A DNA stretch of 64,000 nt from Pollenia angustigena (Eukaryota > Arthropoda > Insecta > Diptera > Polleniidae): contig OV884059.1 of the NCBI GenBank assembly GCA_930367215.1, positions 72,263,393 to 72,327,392 of the forward strand. Direction: 5' to 3'. The notes under the pieces were generated by a model. The model was not told where the DNA came from. It worked only from the letters and a program-made list of their open reading frames with translations, and did not search any database. Shown piece by piece: positions 9,743 to 21,259 of the stretch; positions within the stretch are counted from its first letter, which is position 1, and each line of letters opens with the position of its first letter. The position numbers were made by a program, and so were the translations under genes.

Positions 9743-11125
9743 GAACTTAAATGATTTTCAAGAGAACAAATTATATAAAAGCCATGGTAAGCTATGAACC
9801 AATCATCCAAAATTCTGCAGAACGATTTCTGGTATTAAAAAACATAAATTTCAATACAGCGGTGCAATTAGTTTAAGCGTTTGCAGTAAATTTCAGAAGG
9901 CTGCTAAAATGGAATCTAAGGAAAATTATGGACCGTATATCACAAAATTCCATAACATTTTTTCTGGCCATATGAAGCTAAACTGGAAGAAAGTTTACTG
10001 CGTATTTAATTATTTTACCAGAGTGGGCTTTATATGAGGCCTATGGTAAGTTATGCACCGATCTTCACCAAATTCACAGTGTCATTTCTAGTTCTATAAA
10101 ACTGTGATGTATCAAATGTTGTTATGATAGCGGTATTTTTTACGTTTTTAGGCGTACTAAGCTGTTTTCCGGGAGTAAGGTTTATATGGGGCCTAGGGTA
10201 AATTATGAACTGATCTTCACGAAATTTCACAGTCTTATTTCTAGTCCTGTAAAACTTATATGTTCCAAATTTTATTATGATAGCATTATTTTTTACGTAT
10301 TTAGGTTTACTTAGCTGTTTTCCGGGAGTAAGGTTTATATGAGGCCTATGGTAAATGATGGACCGTTCTTCACAAAATTTTAAAGTCTTATTTCTCGTTC
10401 AATAAAACTGTGATTTACCAAATTTTGTTATGATAGCATAATTTTTTACGGATTTAGGCGTACTAAACTCTTTTCTGGAAGTAGGTTTTATATGGGGCCT
10501 ATGGTAAATTATGGACCGATCTTCACGAAGCTTAATAGTTTCATTTCTAGTCCTATTTAACTGTGCCGTGCCAAAATTTGTTATGACAGCATTGTTAGTT
10601 AGGGTTTTAGGCTTACTATACTGTTTTCCGGGAGTAGGGCTTAAGTATATGGGGCCTAGGGTAAATCATGGACGAATCTTCAAGAAATTTTACAGCGTGA
10701 TTTCCAGTTTAATAAAACGAACTGTTGCGAAATCTTATATGATTCTGTGCATTTTTCCACCATTTATGTACATATGTTAGTTTTTATAACAAAATTATCA
10801 ATTTTTTTTAGGTGGTGGTTCCACATTTTGATTCATAGCTCAGATCCTATTGAACCGATTTTGCTGGATTTTAATCCCAAACTGCTTAGGATAACTACAA
10901 GCAATTTGACACCAAGTTTGTTTATTTCTTTTGAGTTTTTCGAAAGTGAGCGTGTTTTCAACAGACGGACAGACAGACGGACATGGCTAAATCGACTTAA
11001 AATTACTTAAGGACCCAGAATATATATACTTTATAGGGTCTGAGATGAATAATAAAAAAGTTTCACACGGAATGACAAACTTAATATACCCTCTTCACAA
11101 CTAATTGTGGTGGAGGGTATAAAAA
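9743..11125 (+). repeat. DINE-like family A repeat, right part
   Basis: Continuation of the repeat begun at 2064. It contains the ~153-bp tandem array and then a (GACR)n run at 10962-10984, ATGGCTAAATCGACTT, a TA run near 11020 and ACTTTATAGGGTC. That order, (GTCY)n - conserved core - (TA)n read on the other strand, resembles Drosophila mini-me/DINE-1 elements. It ends GGTGGAGGGTATA. The ORFs here lack coding character. Confidence 0.6.
10020..10740 (+). repeat. Tandem array of five ~153-bp units
   Basis: GGCCTA(T/G)GGTAA recurs at 10038, 10190, 10343, 10496 and 10653, i.e. spacings of 152, 153, 153 and 157 bp. Each unit continues through TCTTCAC, TTTCTAGT(C/T)CTR and TTTTCCGGGAGTA. A degenerate unit may lie near 9783. 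Units are diverged, so the array is not freshly amplified. Confidence 0.85.
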
Positions 11126-11599
11126 GGAAATTAATAAATTTTAGTGGTATTTTTTTACTTCACTCTTGGTTTTTATTGATTTTTTCTTCTTTAATATTTG
11201 CCATTCACAGTATTCGATACCATGAAATTAAACCAGGTATGGGAGTTTTAATTTGATTTGAAATGGTAATAAGTATAAAGTGATAATGAAATTTAATTGA
11301 AATAGTTAAAAAAATACATCTTAATGAATTTAACATATCGCACTAGATCGTTTTCTATAGAAGCAAAATAATTTTTAATTTAATATTAAGATATATGAAA
11401 AGGAATTTCTAAGCCAACCGTTTCATTATAAAAAAGTAAAACAAATGGCATGCCATTTTTACAGTGGGTAGATATGATTATTTCGTGTTGACTTTTTCCA
11501 AAACGTGACGTGAAAAAGTAAAAGGTGACGTTGATAACAAATTTGGAAATGCCCGTTCAAAAAAAAAAAAAAAAAAAAATTAAATGGCAAATTATTTTT

Positions 11600-11925
11600 T
11601 TCTTAAATGAAGCAATTTGTTTCTTGATTTTTGTTTTTTCTTTTTACCCACTTACAACTACCATTCGAGTCATAAAAAAGCTAACCAATTGTAGGGAATG
11701 TAAGAAAAGATAAACCCTCTGTTTATTGTTGGAGTTTTGTTTAAGCTTTGATACAGTTACAAGTAAGACTTTGAGTGTATATAATTCTTATTCGCTTTAC
11801 AGTTTTATTTGTATAATATTTTCAGCTTTCCTAAAATCTCTGGAAAAAGGTTTCCTGATGATCAGGCCTAAGCAACCAGTTAAATGCGCATAGAAACTAG
11901 CTTTCCCTTAACAGTAAATTTCAAT
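11600..11925 (-). repeat. Diverged single arm of the foldback family
   Basis: GGAATGTAAG, AGATAAACCCTCTGTTTATTGTTG, TTTAAGCTTTGATA and CCTGATGATC.GGCCTAAGCAACCAGT follow in the same order as in the right arm at 46174-46469. It also keeps part of the spacer (ACTTACAACTACxATT). No partner arm is found upstream, so this is a half element or an older relative. Confidence 0.6.
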
Positions 11926-12095
11926 ACACAATGCAACATGCTTTAAATAATCGAATATTGTAAATATTTTCATGCATTCATTCCTGCTAATTTGACAACG
12001 TACTCTACTACGTTCATACGATGCAATTTGGTTCCTACAATAATCCATGATGCAACTTAATAATTTAATGAAAATAATATTACATGTGTTTCTAT

Positions 12096-13260
12096 TACTA
12101 CGTTTATACGTAGCCTATTCGCGAATAAAAATTATTTGCGATTAACTAACTTTATGTTTATATGTCTATTTCTTAATGAAAATTCTTCTTTTTAAGTGAT
12201 GCCAGATGGAAAATTTATTGATTTAGTAGCACTGTATGTATATAAACTTTTTATTATACCCACACCACAATAGTGGAGAGGGTATTATGCATTTGTGCTG
12301 ATGTGTGTAACGCCTTAAAATATTGGTCCTAGACCCACCTTAAAGTATACCGATCGTCTTAGAATCACTTTCTGAGTCGAACTAACGATGTCCGTCCGGC
12401 TGGCTGGCTGGCAGGCTGGCTGGCTGTCCATGTAAACTTGTGCGCAAAGTACAGGTCGCAATTTTGGAGATAATTTGATGAAATTCGGGTCATAGGTTCT
12501 TATTGACACAAGGACCAAGCCTATTGCAAATGGGCCGAATCGTAGGACCACGAGGGAAGATAGGGGGAAAATTCTTCCTCTCAGAAACTATCAAACCGAT
12601 TTCAATGAAATTTAAAACATAGATAGAACCATATCTATATGGACACAAAATGTATGCATTTTTTAAAAAATAGGACCACGAGGGGAGATAGGGGCAATTT
12701 CTGCCTCTCAAACCGATTTTAATAAAATTTAAAACATGGATAGATCCATATCTATATGGAAACTTTAGCTATACAGTTTTTCAAAAATAGGACCACAAGG
12801 GGAGGTAGGGGGCAATTTCTGCCTCTCACATACTTTCAAACCGATTTTCATGAAGTTTATAAGCATAGATAAATCTATATTTATATGGACACATAAGCAT
12901 GATGTGTTTTTAAATACTGTGGTGTAGGGTATCATATGGTCGGGCTTGACCGACTATACTTTCTTACTTGTTTTTAAATGAAAAAGATCAAAAATTATTG
13001 TGTATTTTTAAATTTATTTGCACATTATTGATTTAATTTTACTTTTGTTGTTATATGAATGTGCCACATCGAAATAAAAACGTAAAACGGTTAAAAGTGT
13101 GGCAATGCTTAAAATCTTATTTGCAAATAGTGTCGTTAATCAGGAATTGTTTTCATGAGTTAGCTATTTGCAAATAAAAATTTAATTCACTGTTTATGCG
13201 GCAATATTCTCTACTTGCAATATATTTATTTGCGAATAAGTGGTGCGTATAAACGTAGTA
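12096..13260. mobile_element. TIR element with TACTACGTTTATACG ends
   Basis: The left end is TACTACGTTTATACGTAGCC...TATTCGCGAATAA; the right end mirrors it with TTATTTGCGAATAAGTGGTGCGTATAAACGTAGTA. The middle is occupied by an unrelated repeat (12255-12970); without that the element is about 450 bp. CTACTACGTTCATACGATGC at 12006 looks like an end of a second, decayed member. Non-coding. Confidence 0.65.
12255..12970 (+). repeat. Dispersed repeat, family B (TATACCCACACC...TTACTTG)
   Basis: It begins TATACCCACACCAC, continues through GTATACCGATCGTCTTAGAATCAC, a (GTCC/GGCT)n run at 12390-12426 and three imperfect copies of an AGGACCACxAGGGGAGATAGGGG segment (about 12545, 12672, 12788). It ends GGGTATCATATGGTCGGGCTTGACCG...CTTACTTG. 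Fragments of the family occur at 17389-17620, 29465-29770 and 40074-40280. The (GTCY)n run resembles family A, and both may be DINE/Helitron-like, but I cannot prove that. ORFs inside are shadows. Confidence 0.6.
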
Positions 13261-14138
13261 TATTTAAAATTAACTTTACTTAATTCCAGCTATTAGAACT
13301 TGTATAAACGCTATCAGCAAGACAAGTGCCTGATGCACTTATCGATTCCTTACACTATTAAGCCAACATATCTTGAGTTACTCGCATTCTGTGTATCTTT
13401 TAATATATAATTGAATTTATCTGAACAGAAATCCTTATCCATCATCTAATAAATCTAATATAAGAGCATAAGTGAACTTTTAAAATAAATTTTGCAATAA
13501 ATAATTTGTGTTTCTCTTGTATGCTTATTTGAAAAAATAAAATACAATTTCAATTTCAATGCTTGATTAGAACTCGTTTATAAGGAATTAGAAGAAATTA
13601 AAAAGGAAATATAAAAAATTAAATGTAATGATAATTATGATAATGACCTTTCAAAAGTCCTTTGTAAATCCTTTAATTCTCTTAATTCTGTTTTAAGCTA
13701 CTTAAAACTTATTTTACAAGTTTTTATTTAAAAGCAAATAGCATATCCTTACAAATGGCTTAACAAAACAATGCATGACTGCAAATTCAAACAAACAATA
13801 AAATAAATAAATACTGAACTAACATTATTATACAAATCGAATGTAAACAATATCCGACGGAAGCGGAAATACATATATGCACATAGTGTACTTGTAAATA
13901 TTTAATACAAGTTTAAAATTGTTAAACATTATTATCAGCAACAACAACGACAAGAATCTTATTTTAAATCACGAAAGATGTAAACAGACAAACAAGGGAA
14001 ATAACAACAACTGCAACAACATTTACATCAAAAGCAACATTATTAATGACAACATTATCACTGTATTGAACTCCTTCCAATACTTAAACAAAGAAATGTT
14101 ATTGAATTTGTAATAAAATTTTATTTAAAATACTATTA
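13261..14138. other. A/T-rich stretch, nothing recognised
   Basis: Low-complexity A/T-rich sequence. The Asn-rich 64-aa frame at 13919-14113 is what AAC/AAT-rich sequence gives by chance. No terminal repeats or motifs noticed. Confidence 0.5.
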
Positions 14139-14435
14139 CACAGAAAGAAAAACACTCGGGATAAAATACTATTACACAGAAAGAAAAACACTCGGGATAA
14201 ATTAATCTTTTTATACGTACTTTAATCACGAATCGTACTTAAAACTTCAAGTACGAATAACACTAAAACGTACTTAAATCAATCCTTAATGGGATTACTT
14301 TAAAAAATCAATCCCAATATTTCTTGAAATAAGTATAAACTGCTTAAATCAAGTACAAAAAAGATTAAACTTTTCGTTGACAGCGTCACTCTGAGAGTAA
14401 AATTACAAAATGAGGGTTTTAATCTCATTAAACTT

Positions 14436-14645
14436 CCCAGCGGGAAAATACGGAATTGATAACATAAATAACTAAAAAAATAATGTATTATTTTCGAAAG
14501 AATAATAATGCATTCATGGGAATCGAGAAGGTAATTTTATTGACACAATAATTATGATTTGATTACCACATTTGCAGAACAAGAAATGTATTGTTTCTGT
14601 TCGTAAAACTTTTTCGATTCCTATTAATTCCATTTTCGCGCTGGG
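14436..14645. mobile_element. Short TIR element inside copy B, 210 bp
   Basis: CCCAGCGGGAAAATACGGAATT on the left mirrors AATTCCATTTTCGCGCTGGG on the right. No clear target duplication. Lies in the ~1.15-kb insert that copy A lacks. Confidence 0.5.
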
Positions 14646-14756
14646 TTATTAGTCTCATCTCTCAGCATTGCATTATTTTATGCGTGCGTACGTTTGTGTT
14701 TTTCAAAATTTATTGTACAACTACAACAACAAAAAGAACAGTTCCTGTTCTGTTAA

Positions 14757-15345
14757 TTTGAGAATATGTTTCCTTACCAACATATGCAAATTGGGTATCG
14801 TAAGAAAGGTTTTTTAAGGCGCGCCCAACTCTATATACAATTTGTCCAAGGACGATCATCCATGTCCTTTTTTTTAAGGATTTTCTGTAAAAAAACGGTT
14901 TTTGAATTTTTTGTTCGGGGTTGTTTGTAATAAAATTGCCAAATTAACATATTTTAAACTTTGGTCGATTTAATTAAATACGTGTCTCAGCTTTTTTTGA
15001 AATTCGTGCTAGTTCGCGTTTTGGCAAAAATGCAATGGGGTGGTAACCCTTCGTTTTAAATAGGACAATATGGGTATCAAATTTTATCTTTTGGCAAGTA
15101 TATCATCTTTGTATGTAAATAGTTTAGATTTTTGCAAATTAGATGCATTTTACACGGTGCTCTGGAATATATATAAATGCAATTTTGTAGTAACTCTAAT
15201 ATGATAGCGGATTTAGTTTCTAGATCATGTATAGCTGAAAATAGGACTAAAGAAAGAAAAAAAGAAATGATCCATGACGCGCCTTAAAAAAACCTTGCTT
15301 ACGATACCCAATTGGCATATGTTGGTAAGGAAACATATTCTCAAA
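14757..15345. mobile_element. Long-TIR element, 589 bp, flanked by TTAA
   Basis: Inverted repeats of about 70 bases start TTTGAGAATATGTTTCCTTA and run through GGGTATCGTAAG to AAGGCGCG. They match almost perfectly at both ends (14757-14824 and 15280-15345). TTAA lies immediately outside on each side (14753-14756, 15346-15349), as for piggyBac-type insertions, though the tip is not CCC. Interior non-coding. Confidence 0.75.
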
Positions 15346-15525
15346 TTAACAAAACATGCAAAAATATACCCTTTTTCAAACTGGTCCAGCTCAGGAGAGG
15401 TCAAAGCTGGAGCCGAAAAATTTAAAATGTCATCTTAAAAAAGTACAAGGTTCATTTTAAGGAGGGTACATCGAGCACTTTTTTTGGTGAGTCGCTCTAA
15501 TATATATGTGTTATTATTTTCATGT

Positions 15526-15611
15526 TTAACCCTCCGGCTTTTGCATGTTTTGATTATCTATACACATTTAACAAAGGTCTCGCCAGACTCATGTGTACCA
15601 CGAAGGGTTAA
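15526..15611. mobile_element. 86-bp TTAA-bounded mini-element, copy in B
   Basis: Counterpart of 4950-5035: TTAACCCTCCGGCTT at one end and ACCACGAAGGGTTAA at the other, same length and same position relative to the host repeat. Confidence 0.4.
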
Positions 15612-16689
15612 AAAGTAAATTTGAAATTTGCGTCTCATTTAGTTTATATTTTTAGTTAAATATGTACATAAGATTTTTAAAGTAAAAACCATGATGTTGG
15701 TGTTTTATCATTCTTTAAGGTGTAAAACGTAATCATAATCATTTTTTCTTTCTAATTTTTCTTTTGGTTTTTTTCAAGCACAAATTGGAGATAAAATCAA
15801 CTTTATCATGCTTGAATCAAGCGCGTTTTGAGATTGATTCAATCTTAGTTTTACTTAAATCAATCTCATTTTTGGATTATTTTAAGTACGAGTTCGGATT
15901 AAAACAAGTTTATAATTCTTGAATCAAGCGTATTTTGAGATTGAATGAATCTTAGTTTTACTTAAATCAATCTCATTTTCGGATTTCTCAATCGGGATTG
16001 AATATGGATAATTTAAGTGTTTTGGGATTAAAAATCCGTACTTGAATCAATCTTTCTGTACTTGATTCAAGAAAATCCGTACTCACCGTACTATCAATCC
16101 CGCTTCGGATTGATTTGAGTACGTTTGGATTGATTTTTCTTTTGAGTGTAACAATATTGATGAAAAATGTAGCATATTTTATGGTGTATAAAAGCTTTAA
16201 AACAATTACACGGGTCAACAAAATGAAATTTTTTGTGAGGTCTAAGGTTCCTTATTCAATTTGGATACACATACAGGTGAAATCGATTGATTGCAAAACG
16301 ATCGTTTTTAAAAGGTGTGATGAATTTCGAGTGATTTAAAAATCTAATGCTGAACAGTTCAATAAACTTATACAAAATTGAAAAGTATTAAGTAAGCAAA
16401 TAAGAGAAAAATATATTTGAAACCAATTTTAAAAGAAATTAAAAACTATATTATCGGCTAAATTATTTCGATTTTAAAATCGATTTCCATCACAAAACTG
16501 ATAGTCCTAAGCTTCATCGGCTGCTCGAGATTTATCGTTATATAGAATGTTAAGGAGATTTGAATACATAATTTGCTTTAAATCTAGAACGGCATTACGT
16601 CTTAATTAAATAAAGTACAAAAATTGGGACTAAAATTATCATCAACTTATTTATATACTAATAGCAAACTTGCTTGACAGTTTTGAAGA

Positions 16690-16925
16690 GGGACCGTGAC
16701 GGTTATAATCAGAGAAGCCACATATATGCAATTGCATGTTTTTCCTTGTGCAACCAATGAAGGCAGAAATAATACATCTATCCGTTTTAGGGCTTTTTCT
16801 GAACTTTGGCATCGATTTGTTAATGCATATTTTGGCATATTTTACCGTTTGGAGCATATTTTTGCATAATTTAGTAGAAAGAGCCTTTTTTAAGTTTTTG
16901 CGCATATTTTTCCTTGTTTAGGCAT
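16690..16925 (-). repeat. Dispersed A/T-rich repeat, paired with 40292-40500
   Basis: Segments such as TGCATGTTTTTCCTTGTGC, AAGGCAGAAATAATA, TCCGTTTTAG and TTTACCGTTTG occur here and, reverse-complemented and in reverse order, at 40292-40500. The unit has repeated GCATATTTT motifs. ORFs in both strands here are incidental. Element type unknown. Confidence 0.6.
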
Positions 16926-17093
16926 ATTTTGATACATTTTTTTTAAATGCCTTTTAAAAGCTTTCGCAGCAAATAAAAAATTTTTTTTCTTCAAAATTTT
17001 GTTTAACAGATGGCTTTTCTGCTTTAAATATCTATCTGTATACCCCACGTGGTGCTTTAAGTTCGCCATCCACATTTAATTTTTACTCTAGAA

Positions 17094-17284
17094 CAGTGAT
17101 AGCCACTCCATAGCCTCGCGAGGCAGTCATTAATCGTTTTTTTTTTCGCACAGACACGATCGGCAATTCACATGTATACAACAACTTTGTTCGTTTCAAA
17201 ACATCAGTCAATCATCAGTCTCTGCGACCGCACACAAGGACATAATATCTTTGTGTACGTGCGCTCGGGGCTTGGTTATCACTG
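17094..17284. mobile_element. Short hAT-type MITE, 191 bp
   Basis: Ends CAGTGATAGCCA and TGGTTATCACTG, with an exact 8-bp duplication CTCTAGAA (17086-17093, 17285-17292). No coding capacity. Confidence 0.88.
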
Positions 17285-17388
17285 CTCTAGAATGAAGACA
17301 AAGCAGGTTGTCATTAAAGATAATGGTTTTTTAAACTTTCAAATTTTACATAAAAGTAAAATTAAGAAAAAGCAATTATTAACATATG

Positions 17389-17620
17389 TTTTTGGCGATG
17401 TGTGCAATACATGTAAATCTGAACCAATCTTTTAGTACACCAATCGAATGAGAATCACTTTTTGAAATGATTTAACGATACCCAACCGTCCGTCTGGCTG
17501 GTTGTCTGTCCATGTATACCTTGTGCGCAAAGCACAAGTTGCAGTTTTGTACATCACTTGATCACGAAGTCTATGTTAATGGTGAGAATCGGTCTTTATC
17601 GGCATAAAACGCATTTTTTA
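17389..17620 (+). repeat. Family B fragment
   Basis: Shares GTACACCAATCGAATGAGAATCAC, a CCGTCCGTCTGGCTGG run, TGTCCATGTATACCTTGTGC and GCAAAGCACAAGTTGCAGTTTT with 12340-12460. Both ends are lost. Confidence 0.6.
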
Positions 17621-18430
17621 GAGCATATTTCTGGTTTCCCTGGTTATAAGTTTTTGTGCGAATTAATGTGATTCATATGCGTCGAACCATGTTAAACATA
17701 AGAAAACTTTTTGTTAAATTATATGAATCTGTAATTTGCTTAAGCAAAGTGTGAAACAGATCGCACTTTCCGTACGGAATCAAATATTTTTTGATTTTGT
17801 TTGTTTTAATTGAATTTGAGAGGCTTTTTGTTAATTTTTGACAGTAGGGTTAAGCAAGCTTATGCATATTATAGTTGGGCCTTAATTTTCTGAGTCTTTT
17901 TTATTCCTTAGAAATAAATGTAATTTCTTGAGGTTTATTTATTCCTCAGGAAATGAAAATTTTTTTGAGGTTTATTTTTGCTAAGAAAATAACCGTTAAA
18001 CACTGTTTTATGCAAGCCAGAATTTTTTATGGTTTTGTAAATTAGACATGGATTAAAAGTTTACAAGCAAAGCACGTTAGGTGAGTAGAAAAGTCGGTGT
18101 ATCCAATCGAGTATAATGGTTCATTGGGTATCCCTTTTTTTGGATATATTCTTACACTAAAAAGCAATTTTAAGCCATCCAAACCTGAGTTTTGATTTTT
18201 TGGAAAGTGAAGATCACCGATTATTCCACCAAATCAAAACTATAATACGTTGCTGAGGATATTGTGGTTGATCGCATGACCAATAGTGTAGCATGTGCAC
18301 GACATGTTTTTTTACATCTGACTTGTCAACCCTTTTGGTCACATGTGAGTGTGCATGCGTGTCAAAACTGCTGTTACATAAGGTTTATAGTATTCGGTCA
18401 CAAACGTTCATGTAATTTGCTGCTGACATA

Positions 18431-18649
18431 CAGGGGTGTGCTGGAAATCAAAACGTAAAACGCAAGAATTTGGAATTTGTTTTTAATACACTTTTAGTCT
18501 AATTTTTATAATTTTTGTTATTAAATTCTTTTTAATAGGGAAATACTTGTATAATATTTCTCATAAAATTCGTTTATTACGGAAATCCTATTAAAAAACG
18601 ACTGATAAAATTCTTGCGTTTTACGTTTTCGATTTCCAGAACACCCCTG
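18431..18649. mobile_element. MITE with ~42-bp inverted ends, 219 bp
   Basis: Left CAGGGGTGTGCTGGAAATC, then AAAACGTAAAACGCAAGAATTT; the right end mirrors it (AAATTCTTGCGTTTTACGTTTT...ACACCCCTG). The CAGGG tip suggests hAT, but the flanking 8-mers (CTGACATA, ATAGTCTC) do not match, so the superfamily is open. Confidence 0.75.
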
Positions 18650-19247
18650 ATAGTCTCGGTTTTTTTTTGCATATTTATTGCAGATTCCAAAGTAGTTCCC
18701 TTTTTCAAAATAGCGTGCTGCCACACAAAAAAATTTTTTCGCGCCGTAAAACAGTTCATTTTCTAATCTTATCAAAGTGCAATATAAATGGTAAACATAT
18801 TAATTCTGACCATACCGAAAAATGTGTGTTCTTTACGTGTATCGTTACAGCAGCATTGTTATGCAAAAACACTATTGAATGTCTCCCACTATTTGTTCGT
18901 TAAAACTAACATGTGCCTGTTTACATTGGGCGATTTTTTTCATAGCGATTCTTACTTTATGGGCGAGAGGGGTTAGAGGAATTAAAAATTTTACAGTTTA
19001 AACACAAACAAGAAATTTTACAGATAAATCGACAGAAGTTGCAGCGACAAAAATCGTATAAATTAAATTCAGCATTGTAACTTATTTGTAAATATTGCGG
19101 ATCAGTTAATGTTACTGTCGACTTCAATGGTTGGTAGTTAATGAAAAGAAGTAAACGTGTTGAAATGTGTTGCAAAGAGAATCGAAATTTTTTCTACAAA
19201 ATTTTTATCATTTATAAATTATAATTTTGTTTAAACATACAATAAAA

Positions 19248-19956
19248 CAAGAATGATAGAAATAAAGATTACGACATCAGGCAGATATAAAAAGTTTTTA
19301 CTGCGCATGTAGGAACTGTTACGTCACACAACCTTCGTTCTCAATGGCTAATCATTTTCAACTTTCAAACTGTTATGTATGTTTATGTGTAAACATGACA
19401 ATGGAACAATTTATTATTTTTCTACTTAAATTATTTGAAAACTGAAAATTTTTTATAAGAAGTTCTTTTTTCTTCATAATTTTATTTTTAACTTTTTTAG
19501 CGATATTTAAAAAATAGAAATTTAATTAAAAGGACGCAACACGTTAGCTTTTCGCACAATTTCCCGAATTGTTTTTTTGCGGCTAATTTGTTGGCATTTG
19601 CCCACTGCACACTTTATGTTTGTTCTCTTTTCTGCCCTCTTCTATTTTTATTTAGATTTTATTTTTCTTAATTATGCTACTTTTAACACACGTTTGAACA
19701 CATTTAAAAATTTTATTTATCGTAATAATATTTTTAATATAAAATATTAAGCAAAATTCTTAGTTTTTTCACAAATAATATAATATTTTTAATTTGAACT
19801 CTCTGAGGGTTGCCAACTATCACGTAATACATAAATTTTTTGTAAGAAATTACGATTTTCACATATAAAAGAGACTTGTAATCTTTACCAGGGAACTACT
19901 ACGTCATCAAACTGTAAAACATGCGCAAGGCGTAATCTTTATTTCTATCATTCTTG
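19248..19956. mobile_element. hAT-like TIR element, 709 bp
   Basis: Perfect inverted ends of 26 bases starting CAAGAATGATAGAAATAAAG. The flanks are CAATAAAA (19240-19247) and CAATAAAC (19957-19964), a 7-of-8 match, as for a hAT duplication. TGCGCATG and ACGTCA motifs recur near both ends. No transposase frame. Confidence 0.78.
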
Positions 19957-19964
19957 CAATAAAC

Positions 19965-21198
19965 GTTGTGTGCGTCGATGGAATGATCACTTGGATAGAA
20001 CATTTGTAATTTTATCAGGCTCATCCGCAACGTAACGTCACGTTTACGTTAGAATACCTATTTTCAAAATTTTCAAATTTCCAAAAAATTTTATATGAAA
20101 ATTTTCTCAACGCAAGGTGAAGTGAACAACAAAATTACCCCTTAAATCAAATTTCAAAATTAAAAATATTAAGTAAAGTTTTAAACAAGAAAGGAAAAAT
20201 GTGTTTAAATATTTGACTAAATGGATTTAAATATTTGACTAAAAGTTTATCCAGCAGTGCTAATATTTTGAAACGTATTCTTTCGAAAAAAACCCAATCT
20301 CGATTTCAGACTATGTACTTCGTATATAGCAAGATTTTTTTAAGCATGTGCATAGACATAGTTCTGGCTTACTTGTATGTATTTTGTAGGTTAATGTTTA
20401 TTTAAAGATAACCTGTAATGCTGATGATTGTTGAATACAAAAGATTTTATTATTATTAGAGTTTCAGTTAGAAATCGTAAGCAAATCAATGAGTAACCTT
20501 CAATCATTAAGAAATTTACGATAATGCCTGTGAACTAATTAAGCAAGTACTTCTATTAAAAACTTATGTCTGAACGTAAAACAACTTACTTTTCGCACTA
20601 CTGGGTAAAAATTTTTCGTATTTTATCTGGATATTTTATTGTTGAGTATATAAAATCCACACAGATTGATATTTTCGCTGTAGTTGTTGCATTTATGTTT
20701 GTTTTAAAGAGATCATTATGTACCATTTTTTGTTGTAACTTTTTTTTGTGACTAAAAGTATGCCATGCTTTTTATTGTTTGCTTTATTATTGTGCTTTTC
20801 CTGTTGTGTTATTTGTGCTTGTGTGTGTGGGTGTGTGTGAGTTTTTGTTTTTCAACAAAAATGTCGTTGTTCTGGTTCCGTTTAAAAGCCTATTGTTGTA
20901 GGAAACTTGTACAAGTTTTAAGAAAATAGTGTAAATGCGCTTTTTATAGTTAATGGTTTATGAAATTTATATAAACTTAATTTTTTTTTGCAATTTAAAC
21001 AATTTTCTTCTTATAATAATAGAACGAACTGTTTTGTTATTTAATGCAAAATAAATAATAATAAAAAAAATATCTTGTTTTATTTAAACAACCATTAAGA
21101 ACAATTTGTATTTATTATTATAATGATAATTTAAGCCTGTTAAAACATGAAATAAAAGTTTATGCATTAACAGAAATGTATTCTATACAAATGCAGAT
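19965..21198. other. A/T-rich stretch with simple repeats
   Basis: Contains a duplicated TTTAAATATTTGACTAA (about 20205-20240) and a GTGTGTGTGGGTGTGTGTGAG run (20820-20840). I see no coding signal; the 61-aa frame at 20566-20751 has no recognisable motif. Confidence 0.5.
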
Positions 21199-21220
21199 CA
21201 CACACACACACACACACACA
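21199..21220. repeat. (CA)n microsatellite
   Basis: Eleven uninterrupted CA units. Confidence 0.9.
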
Positions 21221-21259
21221 AATAAATTATGTATGTATATATACAAGAACGTCGCAGCG

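Larger units (their letters stand above)
14139..16148. mobile_element. TA-flanked inverted-repeat element, copy B
   Basis: It has the same ends as copy A (CACAGAAAGAAAAACACTCG...TTTTCTTTTGAGTG), with TA on each side. The first 36 bases are present twice in tandem (14139-14174 and 14175-14210). Between the AACTTTTCGTTG landmark (14380) and the 86-bp TTAA piece (15526) it holds about 1.15 kb that copy A lacks, including two smaller inverted-repeat elements. The 298-bp Harbinger-like MITE of copy A is absent. Confidence 0.75.

Noticed and set aside
10020..10740. Possible CRISPR-like array
   Set aside because: Units are contiguous ~153-bp diverged repeats with no short identical repeat and unique spacers; the genome is eukaryotic.
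10511..11010. Two frames of 87-89 aa
   Set aside because: They lie in the ~153-bp tandem array and the (GACR)n part of family A and change from unit to unit.
12315..12711. Two minus-strand frames of 73-78 aa
   Set aside because: They are generated by the AGGACCAC-AGGGG repeats of family B.
13919..14113. 64-aa Asn-rich frame
   Set aside because: AAC/AAT-rich low-complexity DNA; no domain.
16647..16921. Overlapping frames on both strands
   Set aside because: They fall within a dispersed repeat also found at 40292-40500.
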